Positions 53,571-63,328 are shown, numbered from the stretch's first letter. The stretch is DNA of 64,000 nt from Fulvivirga imtechensis AK7 (GCF_000331535.1 NZ_AMZN01000032.1:1-64000); one strand, 5' to 3'. Numbers and translations are program-made. The notes: generated from the letters alone by a model not told the origin.

Positions 53571-54727
53571 GCTGCTTTTGCTATATTTTTAATTTCTTTA
53601 CCACTACTACTCCAGCTTTGGTCTACTTCGCCCCGGCTCACACTTAATATTATTCCTATGGAAAGACCGGTAAATAGAAGCGAAGTACCTCCCATGCTTA
53701 CCATTGGCAACGGTAATCCGGTAATAGGCCCCAGGCCAACAACAACACCCATGTTTACCATAGCCTGCAACACCAGGGCAAAACTTAGTCCGGCAGACAG
53801 TAGTCCACCAAAGGCTCTTTCACTTTTATAGACCGCTTTCATTCCCCGCGAAAGGAGTACGAGATAAAGCACCAAAACGACAACCCCTCCTATCAGCCCG
53901 TATTCCTCAATAATGATAGCGTACACAAAATCAGAATAAGGATGTGGCAAAATATTTCGCTGCTGGCTTTGTCCCGGCCCTTTGCCAATAATGCCACCGG
54001 TTGCCACCGCTATCCGGGCATGCTTAGCCTGGAAAGGCAACTCCTTACCTTGGATAAAATTTTCAATCCTATTTTTAGCAGTATCTCCCCGTACACCGAA
54101 TTTTAATGCCGTCACACCAGCCAGCGCTCCAACAAACACCAGCATAGCGAGGTATTTCACCGGTACACGACCAATAAACATGATCAACATGCAGGTGAGG
54201 AATAGTAAAATAGCCGATGATAAGTTGGTCAGTGCTATCAATCCGCAGATTACTCCGCACCAGATCAGCATTGGGATAAGAGATTCTTTAAAATCTGCAA
54301 TATTCTGCTGTCTTTTCGACAGCATGCTGGCCAGGCTCGTGATCAGGGCCAGACTAGCCAGATCAGAAGGCTGAAATGAGGTATTGATCACGGGCACCAT
54401 GATCCATCGGGAAGCATCGTTTAGGCTCACACCATTGGTAAAGGTATAGAGCAACAACGGCACGCTCACCCACAGCGCCAGCCTTGAAAGCTTTGAATAG
54501 TATCGGTAATCAACTTTATGGGCAAACCACATGGCTACCAGGCCTACCCCCAACAGCACGGTATGTTTAAACAGGTAGGTCTCGGGATGGCTCATACGCT
54601 TAAATGCCAGGGTACCTGTGGCGCTGTACACCACAAGAATGCTAACAAGTGACAATGCAAAAACCACCACCCAGATTACCGGGTCGCCTTTTAAATGTTC
54701 ATCTGCCCATGCTTTAATCCTGTTCAT
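53567..54727 (-). CDS. ftsW: SEDS peptidoglycan glycosyltransferase FtsW
   Basis: A 386-aa polytopic membrane protein with about ten helices. SEDS signatures include AFKRMSHPETYLFKHTVLLG, SRWIMVPVINTSFQPSDLA, a large loop with GKGPGQSQQRNILPHPYSDF and EEYGLIGG, and GLGPITGLPLPMVSMGGTSL. It polymerises septal glycan with FtsI. The start overlaps the end of murD by 4 bp. Confidence 0.96.
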   Translation of the reverse strand: MNRIKAWADEHLKGDPVIWVVVFALSLVSILVVYSATGTLAFKRMSHPETYLFKHTVLLGVGLVAMWFAHKVDYRYYSKLSRLALWVSVPLLLYTFTNGVSLNDASRWIMVPVINTSFQPSDLASLALITSLASMLSKRQQNIADFKESLIPMLIWCGVICGLIALTNLSSAILLFLTCMLIMFIGRVPVKYLAMLVFVGALAGVTALKFGVRGDTAKNRIENFIQGKELPFQAKHARIAVATGGIIGKGPGQSQQRNILPHPYSDFVYAIIIEEYGLIGGVVVLVLYLVLLSRGMKAVYKSERAFGGLLSAGLSFALVLQAMVNMGVVVGLGPITGLPLPMVSMGGTSLLFTGLSIGIILSVSRGEVDQSWSSSGKEIKNIAKAA

Positions 54728-56082
54728 TGTTTTAAAGCTTTACTTTCAAACTCCTCTTTTAACTCTATCACAGCTTGCCTGAACTGCTCCCCTCGATCTT
54801 CATAATTTTTAAATAGGTCAAAACTTGCACATGCCGGTGATAGTAGCACCACATCATGCGCCTCCGCATAATTCAATGCCGATCTTACGGCATCTTTCAT
54901 ATTGTTAGTTTCCAGCAGGCTGATGATCTGCTCGTGAAATGCATCTCTTAACCTGGAATTATCTTTTCCCAGGCATACCAGGGCCTTCACTTTGGCATTT
55001 ACGGTCTCCATTATCAGACTATAATCATTGCCCTTGTCAATCCCTCCTGCTATCCACACCAAGGGCTCCTGAAAACTCTCCAGTGCATACTTTACAGCAT
55101 CCACATTAGTCGCTTTGGAATCATTGATAAAATTCACATGATTTATTGTACCGATATACTCCATTCTATGTGGAGCATTTCGGAAAGTCTTCAAGCTCTG
55201 CCGTATATTTTCCTTATCGATACCCACCAGTAAAGCTGCCGAAACTGCCGCCATCATGTTAATAGCGTTGTGTTCTCCCCGCAATGCCGTCCCTTCTATG
55301 TCGACCGTGAAATCATCGGCAAAGCACATCTCTCCATTGGCATACCTGACACCGGAAGGTTCTGTTAACGAAACAGGGTGCAACTGAGCTTTAATTGCCC
55401 TATGCTCAACTCTTTCCCTGATCAAGGGATTGTCCGAAAAATAGATGAAGTGGTCACCGTTATCCATATTCCGCACCAGTTGGAACTTCGAATCGGCATA
55501 TTTGTCCAGCTTATACTCATACCTGTCCATATGATCAGGTGTGATATTCAGCAATACCCCTATAAATGGCTTAAAATAGACGGTGCCATCCAGTTGGAAA
55601 CTACTTAGCTCAACAACATAATAGTCATACTCATCTTCGATTACCTGCTTGGCCAGACTTGCACCCACATTACCAGCCAGCCCCACATTTAAACCGGCCT
55701 CCTTCAACAGGTGATAGGTAAGCAATGTGGTGGTAGTTTTTCCGTTGGTACCGGTAATAGCGATAATTTTAGCATTGGTATACCTTGAAGCGAACTCTAT
55801 CTCATCAATTACGGGGATATCTTTTTTGTTCACCTTCTTGATAATATCTGTCTTATCAGAAATACCAGGGCTTTTAATGATAAAGCTGGCGGCAAGCACC
55901 TTATCATCCGAATGTTTACCTTCCTCAAAAGCAATACCCGCCTGCGTCAGCTCTTGTTTGTAGCTGTCTTTGATCTTGCCAAAATCAGAAACAAACACCT
56001 CATACCCTTTAGCATGGGCTAAAAGCGCAGCGCCTGTTCCGCTCTCTCCTGCTCCCAATATGGTTACTTTCCTTCCTACCAT
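54724..56082 (-). CDS. murD: UDP-MurNAc-L-alanine--D-glutamate ligase
   Basis: A 452-aa Mur ligase. The N-terminal VTILGAGESGTGAALLAHAK, ATP site AITGTNGKTTTTLLTYHLLK, ITPDHMDRYEYKLDKYADSK and NDSKATNVDAVKYALESF are MurD signatures, and GGIDKGNDYS lies in the C-terminal domain. A gap of 200 nt containing a heptad array separates it from mraY. Confidence 0.96.
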   Translation of the reverse strand: MVGRKVTILGAGESGTGAALLAHAKGYEVFVSDFGKIKDSYKQELTQAGIAFEEGKHSDDKVLAASFIIKSPGISDKTDIIKKVNKKDIPVIDEIEFASRYTNAKIIAITGTNGKTTTTLLTYHLLKEAGLNVGLAGNVGASLAKQVIEDEYDYYVVELSSFQLDGTVYFKPFIGVLLNITPDHMDRYEYKLDKYADSKFQLVRNMDNGDHFIYFSDNPLIRERVEHRAIKAQLHPVSLTEPSGVRYANGEMCFADDFTVDIEGTALRGEHNAINMMAAVSAALLVGIDKENIRQSLKTFRNAPHRMEYIGTINHVNFINDSKATNVDAVKYALESFQEPLVWIAGGIDKGNDYSLIMETVNAKVKALVCLGKDNSRLRDAFHEQIISLLETNNMKDAVRSALNYAEAHDVVLLSPACASFDLFKNYEDRGEQFRQAVIELKEEFESKALKQ

Positions 56083-56230
56083 TCGATCTGTAGCTGACGG
56101 TTCAACGGATTTATTTTAACTTTCTTTAAAACATAAGCCACTACGATAGACAACAATACCTTCACCTGACCTCGAACAAGGTCTAAAATGAAAGAGTATA
56201 TGTCACTTATGTTCAACATTTTTTATTTTA

Positions 56231-56285
56231 AGTTGCTTGTTGCTAGCTACTAGCTACTAGCTACTAGTAACCAGCTACCAGTTTA
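56231..56285. repeat. Heptad-period array between mraY and murD
   Basis: AG recurs at 56245, 56252, 56259, 56266, 56273 and 56280, exactly every 7 nt (words TAGCTAC, TAGTAAC, CAGCTAC). The words are largely self-complementary (AGCT, CTAG), so the array can fold on itself. It ends at the mraY stop codon. Confidence 0.85.
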
Positions 56286-57488
56286 TCTTAACTTCAATGT
56301 GGCCAGACTCAGTATGGCCAGCAGTATACCTACAATCCAAAACCGAGTTACGATTTTGGATTCATGTAAATTCTTCTTTTGATAATGATGATGAAGGGGG
56401 GACATTAAAAAGACTCGTCTTCCTTCACCATACTTTTTCCTGGTGTACTTAAACCAGGACACCTGAATAATTACCGATAGATTTTCTATTAAAAATATCC
56501 CGCAAAGGAGTGGTATCATTAGCTCTTTGCGCACGACAAGCGCTACTACGGCAATAATTCCGCCTAGTGACAAACTACCTGTGTCACCCATAAAAACTTG
56601 CGCCGGGAAAGAGTTATACCACAAAAACCCTAAGCATGCACCTACAAATGCGGTACAGAAAATCACTACCTCGCTCAGATTGGGGATATGTAAAATATTC
56701 AGGTAATCACTAAAGTCAACCCTGCCTGAGAGGTATGCAAAAATGGCAAGTGTAAGGCCAATTATAGCGGAGGTCCCTGCCGCCAAGCCATCAATCCCAT
56801 CTGTAATATTAGCTCCATTAGAAACTGCTGTAACAACCAAAATCACAATCAATACATACATGACCCATGTGTAGTCATGCCCCAAAAAGGATAGAATAGA
56901 GTCATAATCCAGCTCGTTGTCTTTTAAAAAGGGGACAGTTGTTTTGGTTGACTTCACATCTTCATAGCTTCTCGTTACTTCATTATTCTCTATCACTACC
57001 TGGTCATATTCTCTCACTACCACATCTTCATGAAAGTATAAAGTAACACCTACAATGATCCCGATGCCGATCTGTCCTACAATTTTAAACCTGCCGGCCA
57101 GGCCTTCCTTATTTTTCTTGAATACTTTGATGTAGTCGTCAAGAAAACCGATCAGCCCGAGCCATATGGTTGCAACAATCAACAGCACTACATATACGTT
57201 GTCCAGCTTGGCAAAAAGCAGTACCGGCACCAGTATACCTGCCAGGATGATCAACCCGCCCATGGTAGGCGTACCTTTCTTTTCCATTTGTCCCTGAAGG
57301 CCCAGGTCTCTTACCGTTTCACCAACCTGCTTTTTCCTTAGGAAGTTGATGAGCCGTTTGCCAAATGCTATGGTTATCAACAACGAAATAACGGCAGCCA
57401 TACCCGCCCTGAAGGAGATGTATTGAAATACACCGGCTCCTACCAGATCAAATTCCCGTTGCAGATAGTCAAATAAATAATATAGCAT
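56283..57488 (-). CDS. mraY: Phospho-MurNAc-pentapeptide translocase
   Basis: A 401-aa inner-membrane enzyme with about ten helices that forms lipid I on undecaprenyl phosphate. Signatures include [47 protein letters not shown] and [21 protein letters not shown] hydrophilic insert of about 45 residues (about 165-210, containing [18 protein letters not shown]) lengthens it compared with the 360-aa E. coli enzyme, as in other Bacteroidota. It lies 3 nt after murE. Confidence 0.96.
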   Translation of the reverse strand: MLYYLFDYLQREFDLVGAGVFQYISFRAGMAAVISLLITIAFGKRLINFLRKKQVGETVRDLGLQGQMEKKGTPTMGGLIILAGILVPVLLFAKLDNVYVVLLIVATIWLGLIGFLDDYIKVFKKNKEGLAGRFKIVGQIGIGIIVGVTLYFHEDVVVREYDQVVIENNEVTRSYEDVKSTKTTVPFLKDNELDYDSILSFLGHDYTWVMYVLIVILVVTAVSNGANITDGIDGLAAGTSAIIGLTLAIFAYLSGRVDFSDYLNILHIPNLSEVVIFCTAFVGACLGFLWYNSFPAQVFMGDTGSLSLGGIIAVVALVVRKELMIPLLCGIFLIENLSVIIQVSWFKYTRKKYGEGRRVFLMSPLHHHYQKKNLHESKIVTRFWIVGILLAILSLATLKLR

Positions 57489-57491
57489 AGA

Positions 57492-58955
57492 TCAGTTGGC
57501 AAATAAGTTTAACATTCGACCTAAAACTTCCTTGTCATCAAAAGGATGCTTCACCCCTTTTATCTCCTGATATTTCTCATGGCCCTTTCCTGCCACTAGT
57601 ATTATGTCATTATCATTAGCCAGTAGACAGGCTGTTTTAATAGCCTCTTCCCGGTCTGCCAGCACAACAGTCTTTTTATAATCAGCAGGACCTACCCCAG
57701 CCTGCATATCCCTGATGATCTCAGCAGGATCCTCATCACGCGGATTATCGGATGTAAATACCACTTTATCACTCAGCTTGCACGCAATAGAGGCCATCAA
57801 AGGTCTCTTGCCTTTATCTCTGTTACCCCCGCAGCCTACTACTGTTATCACCTGCTCATTCCCTGTTCTTAATTCAGCAATCGTTTCCAGCACATTTTGT
57901 AATGCATCAGGTGTATGCGCATAATCTACTATGGCTGTTACGTTGGCATCTGAGACTACCTGCTCAAACCTGCCAGGCGCACCATCCAGCAATGAAAGGC
58001 CCGTCAATACCTTATCTGGATCCTCTTCAAGCAATACCGCTGTTCCATATGCTGCTAAAAGGTTATAGGCATTGAAATCTCCGATCAACCGGAACCATAC
58101 ATTCTTATTATCTATCTCCATTTCCAACCCTTGCAGGGTATTGGAGATCAGCTTACCTTTAAAATCCGCCACACTGCGAAGCGCATATGTATTTTTGCCG
58201 GCTTTTGTATTTTGCAGCATCACTCTGCCCCGTTTATCGTCTACATTTACCAAAGCAAAGGCTTCCGAGCTTAGCTCATCAAACAATTTCTTTTTGGCAC
58301 TGATATAGGCATCAAATGTCTTGTGATAGTCCAGATGATCATGAGATATATTGGTAAATATTGCTCCCGCAAATCGCTGCCCTGCCACACGCTCCTGCTG
58401 TATGGCATGGGAACTTACCTCCATAAACACATACTTACACCCTTTTCTCGCCATGCTGTCAAGCATCTCATTCAGTTGAATAGCATCAGGAGTAGTGTGC
58501 GATGCCTGTATCTGATCATCATTGATCCTGTTCACTACAGTGGACAACAGGCCAGCACTATGGCCCAGGCTTCTGAAAAGGTTGAAAAGTAAGGTAGCAA
58601 TGGTCGTCTTTCCATTGGTACCAGTCACCCCCACTAATTTGAGCTTTGTCGATGGATTGTCATAAAAGTTGGAAGCTATTAAACCCAAGGCACCTGCGCT
58701 ATTTTTTACAGCCACATAGGTTACGCTATCAGTAACTTCCTCGGGCAGTATCTCGCACACCACTGCAGCAGCCCCTGCATTAACAGCTTGCAAGATGAAG
58801 TCGTGCCCGTCTACCTGCGTACCCTTGACAGCAATGAAAAGAGTACCCTCTTTTACTTTGCGGGAATCAAAAGCAATATGATCAACCACCCGGCCCATAT
58901 CACCGGAGGTAGACACAAGAGATACTTTATATAATATGTCTTTTAATATCGCCAT
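57492..58955 (-). CDS. murE: UDP-MurNAc-L-Ala-D-Glu diamino-acid ligase
   Basis: A 487-aa Mur ligase from the ATG at 58955, which overlaps the stop of the upstream PBP gene as TAATG. The longer frame beyond it is a translation of the PBP tail in another register and is rejected. ATP site VGVTGTNGKTTIATLLFNLF, NISHDHLDYHKTFDAYISAK, and in the C-terminal domain SDNPRDEDPAEII, the DNPR motif that specifies meso-diaminopimelate. It therefore probably adds meso-DAP. Confidence 0.96.
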   Translation of the reverse strand: MAILKDILYKVSLVSTSGDMGRVVDHIAFDSRKVKEGTLFIAVKGTQVDGHDFILQAVNAGAAAVVCEILPEEVTDSVTYVAVKNSAGALGLIASNFYDNPSTKLKLVGVTGTNGKTTIATLLFNLFRSLGHSAGLLSTVVNRINDDQIQASHTTPDAIQLNEMLDSMARKGCKYVFMEVSSHAIQQERVAGQRFAGAIFTNISHDHLDYHKTFDAYISAKKKLFDELSSEAFALVNVDDKRGRVMLQNTKAGKNTYALRSVADFKGKLISNTLQGLEMEIDNKNVWFRLIGDFNAYNLLAAYGTAVLLEEDPDKVLTGLSLLDGAPGRFEQVVSDANVTAIVDYAHTPDALQNVLETIAELRTGNEQVITVVGCGGNRDKGKRPLMASIACKLSDKVVFTSDNPRDEDPAEIIRDMQAGVGPADYKKTVVLADREEAIKTACLLANDNDIILVAGKGHEKYQEIKGVKHPFDDKEVLGRMLNLFAN

Positions 58956-61045
58956 TAACTCAGCTCGATTGTAATTGTACTTCCCTTCAATGCTTTGGTC
59001 CCGGGCAACTGAGATTGTCGGCTTACCCGCCCTTTTCCATTTATATTTACTCTTAACCCACAATTTTCAAGCAGATATATTGCATCACGAAGTGTCATTC
59101 CCGATACATCAGGTACGAACTGTGGATTTACTTTATTGTCTTTCCATTTTATAGAATTCCCAAACCGCTGTGTTGTCACCCAATCTTCATCGCCGGCACT
59201 ATGATTGGAAATACCTAATTCATTACACAAGAATTTTAACTCGTCATGATAGCCTGAACGTATCACAGGAAAAACTCCGGCATCCGCTACAAAATCCCCG
59301 GGCATCTCCTCATGCATATTGATATCTCGAGAGTAGATATTGTCGGCTATCTCCTTAAAGACGGGTGCAGCCACGTTGCTACCATACTGCCTCCATCCTT
59401 TCGGGTTCCTGATCAAAACCACAGCGCTATATTTAGGGTTGTCAGCAGGGAAGTATCCCGCAAAAGAAGTAATGTATTTCTTGGTGTACTTTCCATTCTC
59501 AAGTATCTGCGCAGTACCTGTTTTACCGGCTATTTTATAATGAGCATTATTTATATTGGAAGCAGTTCCCCTTTCCACCACACCTTCAAGCATTACCTTT
59601 AACTTTGCCAGCGTTTCGTGAGAGCATATTTTTTTGTTGAGCACTACGGTTTCATACTCCTCCAATACTTTATCGGCCTTCCTCACCTTTTTTACGATCA
59701 CAGGTTTGATCATCTTGCCATTGTTTGCCACTGCATTATACAAAGTAAGCGTCTGCATAGGTGTCAACTCAAGGCCATACCCGTAGGCCATCCATGGCAG
59801 GGTGATACCACTCCATGCTTTGCTGTTCGGCCTTTTTATGTTGGGCATTCCTTCACCCTTGATCTGCAGGCCCAGGGGTTGAGACAACCCCAGGTGATCA
59901 ATATAATGAAGAAAGCGATCCGGTTTTAAACCGAAATGCCTATCTACAAGCTTAGCCATTGCCACATTTGATGATTTTTCGAATGCCTCTCGTATTGTAA
60001 TGGTACCATACCCCCCCTCATCATGATCTCGAACATAGTCGCTATAAAATTTGAATATGCCATTGCCGGTATCGATACTATCCCCAAGCGAAATATTTGA
60101 ATCCTCCAAAAGTGCAATCATTGTAGCCAGCTTAAAGGTAGACCCAGGCTCCCGCAAGCCACCTACAGCATAATTATACTGCTCATGATAATAGCCTTTG
60201 CTATTTCTGCTTAGGTTGGAAATGGCCTTTATCTCGCCTGTCTTCACCTCCATGACCACTACTACACCATAGTCGGCTTCATGATACTCCAAAGCCCTCA
60301 GAAGGGCGGTTTCACTAACATCCTGAAGATTGATATCTATTGTTGTTTCTATGTCAAAGCCATTCTCAGTCTTTACCTCACTACCATCAAAAACAGGCTT
60401 CCAGTTTCCCCCGGCAATTTTTTGATACAGCGCTTCCCCGTCTTTACCCGCCAACTGTTCATTGAAGCTATACTCCAAACCGGCTCCCCGGTTATTTTCA
60501 TTGATAAATCCGATTGTACGTTTACTCAGGTTGGAAAAGGGACTAAATCGCTTATCTACTTTATGAAAAATCACCCCCCCTCCAAGTCTTCCATGCCTGA
60601 AGACCGGCCACTCAGACATCATTTTTTTTGTCTGGTATCCGACCTGCTGACGATTGATGATCATGTATTGCCTTCCTGTAGCCCTGGCATTTTTGAGTTT
60701 TCTTTTGTAGGTCTCTTTAGAGTGGTCTTTAAAGTGTCGTGACAGAAGATAAGCCAGTGAATCTACTCCTTCATTAAATACCTTCTCAGAAGCAATAGTA
60801 GCATCAAAAGCGACTTTATAAAAAGGTAAAGAAGTAGCAAGCAAGCTTCCGTTATCAGAGTAGATATTACCCCGGGTAGCTTTAACTGTCATATACTTCA
60901 CATTAATCTGATCTGCTAATTCTCTCCATTTTTCACCCTCTCCAAACTGTACCTTTGCCACCTTTGCCACAATAGCAATGGCAAATAGTGCGACCAGCAA
61001 AAATGCCACTCTTACTCTCAGCAGTATGGACTTCTTTATATTCAC
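58955..61045 (-). CDS. ftsI: Division transpeptidase FtsI/PBP3 with PASTA domain
   Basis: A 696-aa class B penicillin-binding protein. There is an N-terminal membrane anchor (about 9-27), a dimerisation/pedestal domain, and a transpeptidase with SxxK in EPGSTFKLATM, SxN in EKSSNVAMAK and KTG in KIAGKTGTAQI. The C-terminal PASTA domain (FVPDVSGMTLRDAIYLLENC and the following residues) is typical of Bacteroidota FtsI. It cross-links septal peptidoglycan with FtsW. It overlaps the ftsL gene by 4 bp. Confidence 0.95.
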   Translation of the reverse strand: MNIKKSILLRVRVAFLLVALFAIAIVAKVAKVQFGEGEKWRELADQINVKYMTVKATRGNIYSDNGSLLATSLPFYKVAFDATIASEKVFNEGVDSLAYLLSRHFKDHSKETYKRKLKNARATGRQYMIINRQQVGYQTKKMMSEWPVFRHGRLGGGVIFHKVDKRFSPFSNLSKRTIGFINENNRGAGLEYSFNEQLAGKDGEALYQKIAGGNWKPVFDGSEVKTENGFDIETTIDINLQDVSETALLRALEYHEADYGVVVVMEVKTGEIKAISNLSRNSKGYYHEQYNYAVGGLREPGSTFKLATMIALLEDSNISLGDSIDTGNGIFKFYSDYVRDHDEGGYGTITIREAFEKSSNVAMAKLVDRHFGLKPDRFLHYIDHLGLSQPLGLQIKGEGMPNIKRPNSKAWSGITLPWMAYGYGLELTPMQTLTLYNAVANNGKMIKPVIVKKVRKADKVLEEYETVVLNKKICSHETLAKLKVMLEGVVERGTASNINNAHYKIAGKTGTAQILENGKYTKKYITSFAGYFPADNPKYSAVVLIRNPKGWRQYGSNVAAPVFKEIADNIYSRDINMHEEMPGDFVADAGVFPVIRSGYHDELKFLCNELGISNHSAGDEDWVTTQRFGNSIKWKDNKVNPQFVPDVSGMTLRDAIYLLENCGLRVNINGKGRVSRQSQLPGTKALKGSTITIELS

Positions 61046-61410
61046 TTATTCTTTATCACAATTTTTTCCGGTGGCTGTAAACTTTCTTTTATTCCCAGTT
61101 TCCTAACATTTTTGGCAACTTCCGACTGCTTGCTGGCATACATATAGTCAGCTTTTAACGTGGTATAATCGGCCCGTAAGTCTTCCACCTCACTCTTCAG
61201 CCGATCTATCTTTCTAATATTTTTTTCCGCATAGTGGCTGTTACCGATATAAAATATCCCAATAGCCGTCACAAACAGTATATGAGGCAGGTATTTTACC
61301 GGCAAACCATGCTCAAAAACAGCATCAAGCCTAACAAGGCTCTCCAACCTGGAGAAAATACTTCCCTTTCTCGATGCTCCCTCGTTGATCCTAAAGGTAT
61401 TTGTAGCCAT
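61042..61410 (-). CDS. ftsL: FtsL-like division protein
   Basis: A 122-aa bitopic protein: cytoplasmic N-terminus, transmembrane helix (about 42-58, LPHILFVTAIGIFYIGNSHY) and a periplasmic coiled coil (KIDRLKSEVEDLRADYTTLK). The assignment rests on topology and on position between rsmH and ftsI, as in other dcw clusters. It matches the FtsL-like family of Bacteroidota. Confidence 0.85.
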   Translation of the reverse strand: MATNTFRINEGASRKGSIFSRLESLVRLDAVFEHGLPVKYLPHILFVTAIGIFYIGNSHYAEKNIRKIDRLKSEVEDLRADYTTLKADYMYASKQSEVAKNVRKLGIKESLQPPEKIVIKNK

Positions 61411-61412
61411 AG

Positions 61413-62330
61413 TTATAATTTTTCTGCTATTCGTAACTTGGCGCTACGCGCTCTGTTATTTTCCTTTATTTCTTCGTCTGAAGCTGTTGTCGGCTTCCGC
61501 GTTACAGCCTCGAATGGTCGAATCACATTACCATAAAAGTCCTTTTCCACCTCACCTGCCAGTTTGCCCTTCTGTATAAAGTTCTTCACCAGTCTGTCTT
61601 CCAGAGAGTGGTAAGACATTATTACAAGCCGTCCACCTTTTGTCAGCACCTCGCTACTTTGTTCAAGCATTTCTTCAAGCGCTTTCAATTCTTCATTCAC
61701 TTCAATCCTGATAGCCTGGAATACCTGGGCATAGTACTTATTTTCCTTCCCACGCTTGGCATACCTGCTCAATATATGTTTCAGGTCATTTATTGTGCTG
61801 ATCTCTGCATTTACACGTGCCGCCACTATAGCCGCAGCAAGTGTTTTAGCATTGCGCACCTCCCCATACATGCCAAGTATTCGATGCAGCTCCTCCTGAC
61901 TATACTCATTGATCACCTGCCTGGCTGTTTTAGCAGCCGAACGATCCATTCGCATATCCAGCTCCGCATCGAATCGAGTTGAAAAGCCCCGTTCTGCATC
62001 GTCAATCTGATGCGATGAAACACCCAAATCACCCAAAATGCCATCAACGGCCTTTACCCCGTACATTTTCAGATATCTTTTCAGGTACCTGAAATTGCCT
62101 TCAATAAATGTGAAAGAACTATTCTTTATTTGCTGAGCATTTTGTTTTGCATCCTGATCCTGATCGAATGCGTACAAATGCCCACCTTTTAACTTCTCCA
62201 GAATCGCCTTCGAATGCCCACCACCACCAAATGTCAAATCCACATACACGCCATCCGGTTTAATATCCAATCCGTCAATGCACTCTTTTAGCATGACAGG
62301 ATTATGGTAGTTACTGGCCTCAGGCGTCAA
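61413..62330 (-). CDS. rsmH: 16S rRNA m4C1402 methyltransferase RsmH
   Basis: A 305-aa SAM-dependent enzyme (formerly MraW). Motif I is YVDLTFGGGGHSKAILEKL; GILGDLGVSSHQIDDAERGF and AIRIEVNEELKALEEML, then ISYHSLEDRLVKNFI, are family hallmarks. It N4-methylates C1402 in 16S rRNA. It is followed by ftsL after 2 nt and preceded by a heptad array before mraZ. Confidence 0.97.
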   Translation of the reverse strand: MTPEASNYHNPVMLKECIDGLDIKPDGVYVDLTFGGGGHSKAILEKLKGGHLYAFDQDQDAKQNAQQIKNSSFTFIEGNFRYLKRYLKMYGVKAVDGILGDLGVSSHQIDDAERGFSTRFDAELDMRMDRSAAKTARQVINEYSQEELHRILGMYGEVRNAKTLAAAIVAARVNAEISTINDLKHILSRYAKRGKENKYYAQVFQAIRIEVNEELKALEEMLEQSSEVLTKGGRLVIMSYHSLEDRLVKNFIQKGKLAGEVEKDFYGNVIRPFEAVTRKPTTASDEEIKENNRARSAKLRIAEKL

Positions 62331-62370
62331 TTCTTTATACTAGTTTCAGTTATAGACATTACATTTCCTA

Positions 62371-62466
62371 TTGTCTCTGGTCTCTGGTCTCTCGTTTCCG
62401 GTCTCTCGTTTCTTATTCTTGGCAACTAGCGACTAGTCACCAGTAGCCAATAACCAGCAACCAGCT
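62371..62466. repeat. Heptad-period array between rsmH and mraZ
   Basis: G-starts at 62373, 62380, 62387, 62394, 62401 and 62408 give words GTCTCTG, GTTTCCG and GTCTCTC. The second half has AG at 62428, 62435, 62442, 62456 and 62463 (words CAACTAG, TCACCAG, CAACCAG), all in 7-nt phase. The halves are loosely complementary (TGGT against ACCA). It runs into the mraZ stop region. Confidence 0.85.
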
Positions 62467-62908
62467 ACTCATCCAAATACTTCTGCGCCAGCTTCGAAAA
62501 CTCAGAAGGATCACTGATCAAATGCTGCTCATATGTGATAGGGTCCCATATTTCAACTTTGTTTCCCATACCTACCACTACTGCATCTTTTTCCAAACTG
62601 GCATAGTTCAACATCAATTTCGGAATCAGAAAACGACCATTATTATCAAGCTCAACCACAGAACTACCCCTGAAGAAATTGCGCTGGAGCTTGCGATACT
62701 CCTCATTAAACTCATTTAATCCGGCAATTTTTGAATAGATCTTTTTGAATTCTACCATGGGGTAAAGAATCAGACACGGCTCAAACCCACGTCTCACAAC
62801 GAGCTCATTGCCAGAAGATTCCGGCAAATTTGCTTTGATCTTTGCAGGCAAAACAAGTCTTCCCTTAGCATCGATCTTGCACTCATATTCACTGGTGAAA
62901 AATGCCAT
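62465..62908 (-). CDS. mraZ: Transcriptional regulator MraZ
   Basis: A 147-aa protein with two MraZ/AbrB-like halves: FTSEYECKIDAKGRLVLPAK and ELDNNGRFLIPKLMLNYASL, ending near VEIWDPITYEQHL. It forms a ring-shaped oligomer that binds direct repeats before its own gene and controls the dcw operon. Three AAAGTGG repeats of the expected type lie 60-86 nt upstream of its ATG. Confidence 0.95.
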   Translation of the reverse strand: MAFFTSEYECKIDAKGRLVLPAKIKANLPESSGNELVVRRGFEPCLILYPMVEFKKIYSKIAGLNEFNEEYRKLQRNFFRGSSVVELDNNGRFLIPKLMLNYASLEKDAVVVGMGNKVEIWDPITYEQHLISDPSEFSKLAQKYLDE

Positions 62909-62937
62909 TGTGGTCTGTATGCTCTGATTCTAATAAA

Positions 62938-62945
62938 CAAACATA
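62938..62945 (-). promoter_or_regulatory. Candidate dcw-operon -7 box (TATGTTTG)
   Basis: On the minus strand TATGTTTG matches TAnnTTTG exactly, 30 nt before the mraZ ATG. The three AAAGTGG boxes sit 23-49 nt further upstream, across the -33 region, where a bound MraZ ring would interfere with or modulate polymerase. Confidence 0.5.
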
Positions 62946-62967
62946 AAAAAATATTTGACATAATCCA

Positions 62968-62994
62968 CCACTTTTTACCACTTTCCACCACTTT
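62968..62994 (-). promoter_or_regulatory. MraZ operator: three AAAGTGG direct repeats
   Basis: AAAGTGG occurs on the minus strand at 62968-62974, 62978-62984 and 62988-62994, exactly 10 nt apart with 3-nt spacers. Known MraZ boxes in Mycoplasma (AAAGTG[T/G]) and E. coli (TGGG-type repeats with 10-nt period) have the same form. MraZ autoregulation of the operon is the natural reading. Confidence 0.8.
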
Positions 62995-63180
62995 TTTACA
63001 TTTGCCATACACTTCTAACAGAAAAAGCGCAAAAAAGATATAGGAATGACAATAAATCTATTGAAGAATAAAAGAAAACATTATTAGCAGGATTTGCTCA
63101 GAAACATCCGTGACAGGCACTTTTAAAAGATTACATACTTATTATCAGAAGATTAGGCTCTATGACAGCTCATAATTACG

Positions 63181-63198
63181 CAAGTGGGAGAAAGTGGG
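63181..63198 (+). promoter_or_regulatory. Second MraZ-box-like pair on the plus strand
   Basis: CAAGTGGG (63181-63188) and AAAGTGGG (63191-63198) repeat with the same 10-nt period, but on the opposite strand and about 270 nt from mraZ. No plus-strand gene follows nearby. Apart from this and the operator, the gap 62909-63328 holds nothing I can identify. Confidence 0.4.
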
Positions 63199-63328
63199 AG
63201 ATTTTTTCCGGATCAATCTTAATCCATGCATTTTTTAATAAAAACGCTTCGGATCTATTCCCTTCTAATAACTTGGGAACAAGATGAAAAATGACTTTTG
63301 AGCCATCTTCATGTACCTTTTGCACTAT

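Noticed and set aside
58956-59063. N-terminal extension of murE by 36 codons
   Set aside because: It is an out-of-register translation of the ftsI 3' end; the TAATG overlap gives a normal MurE length.
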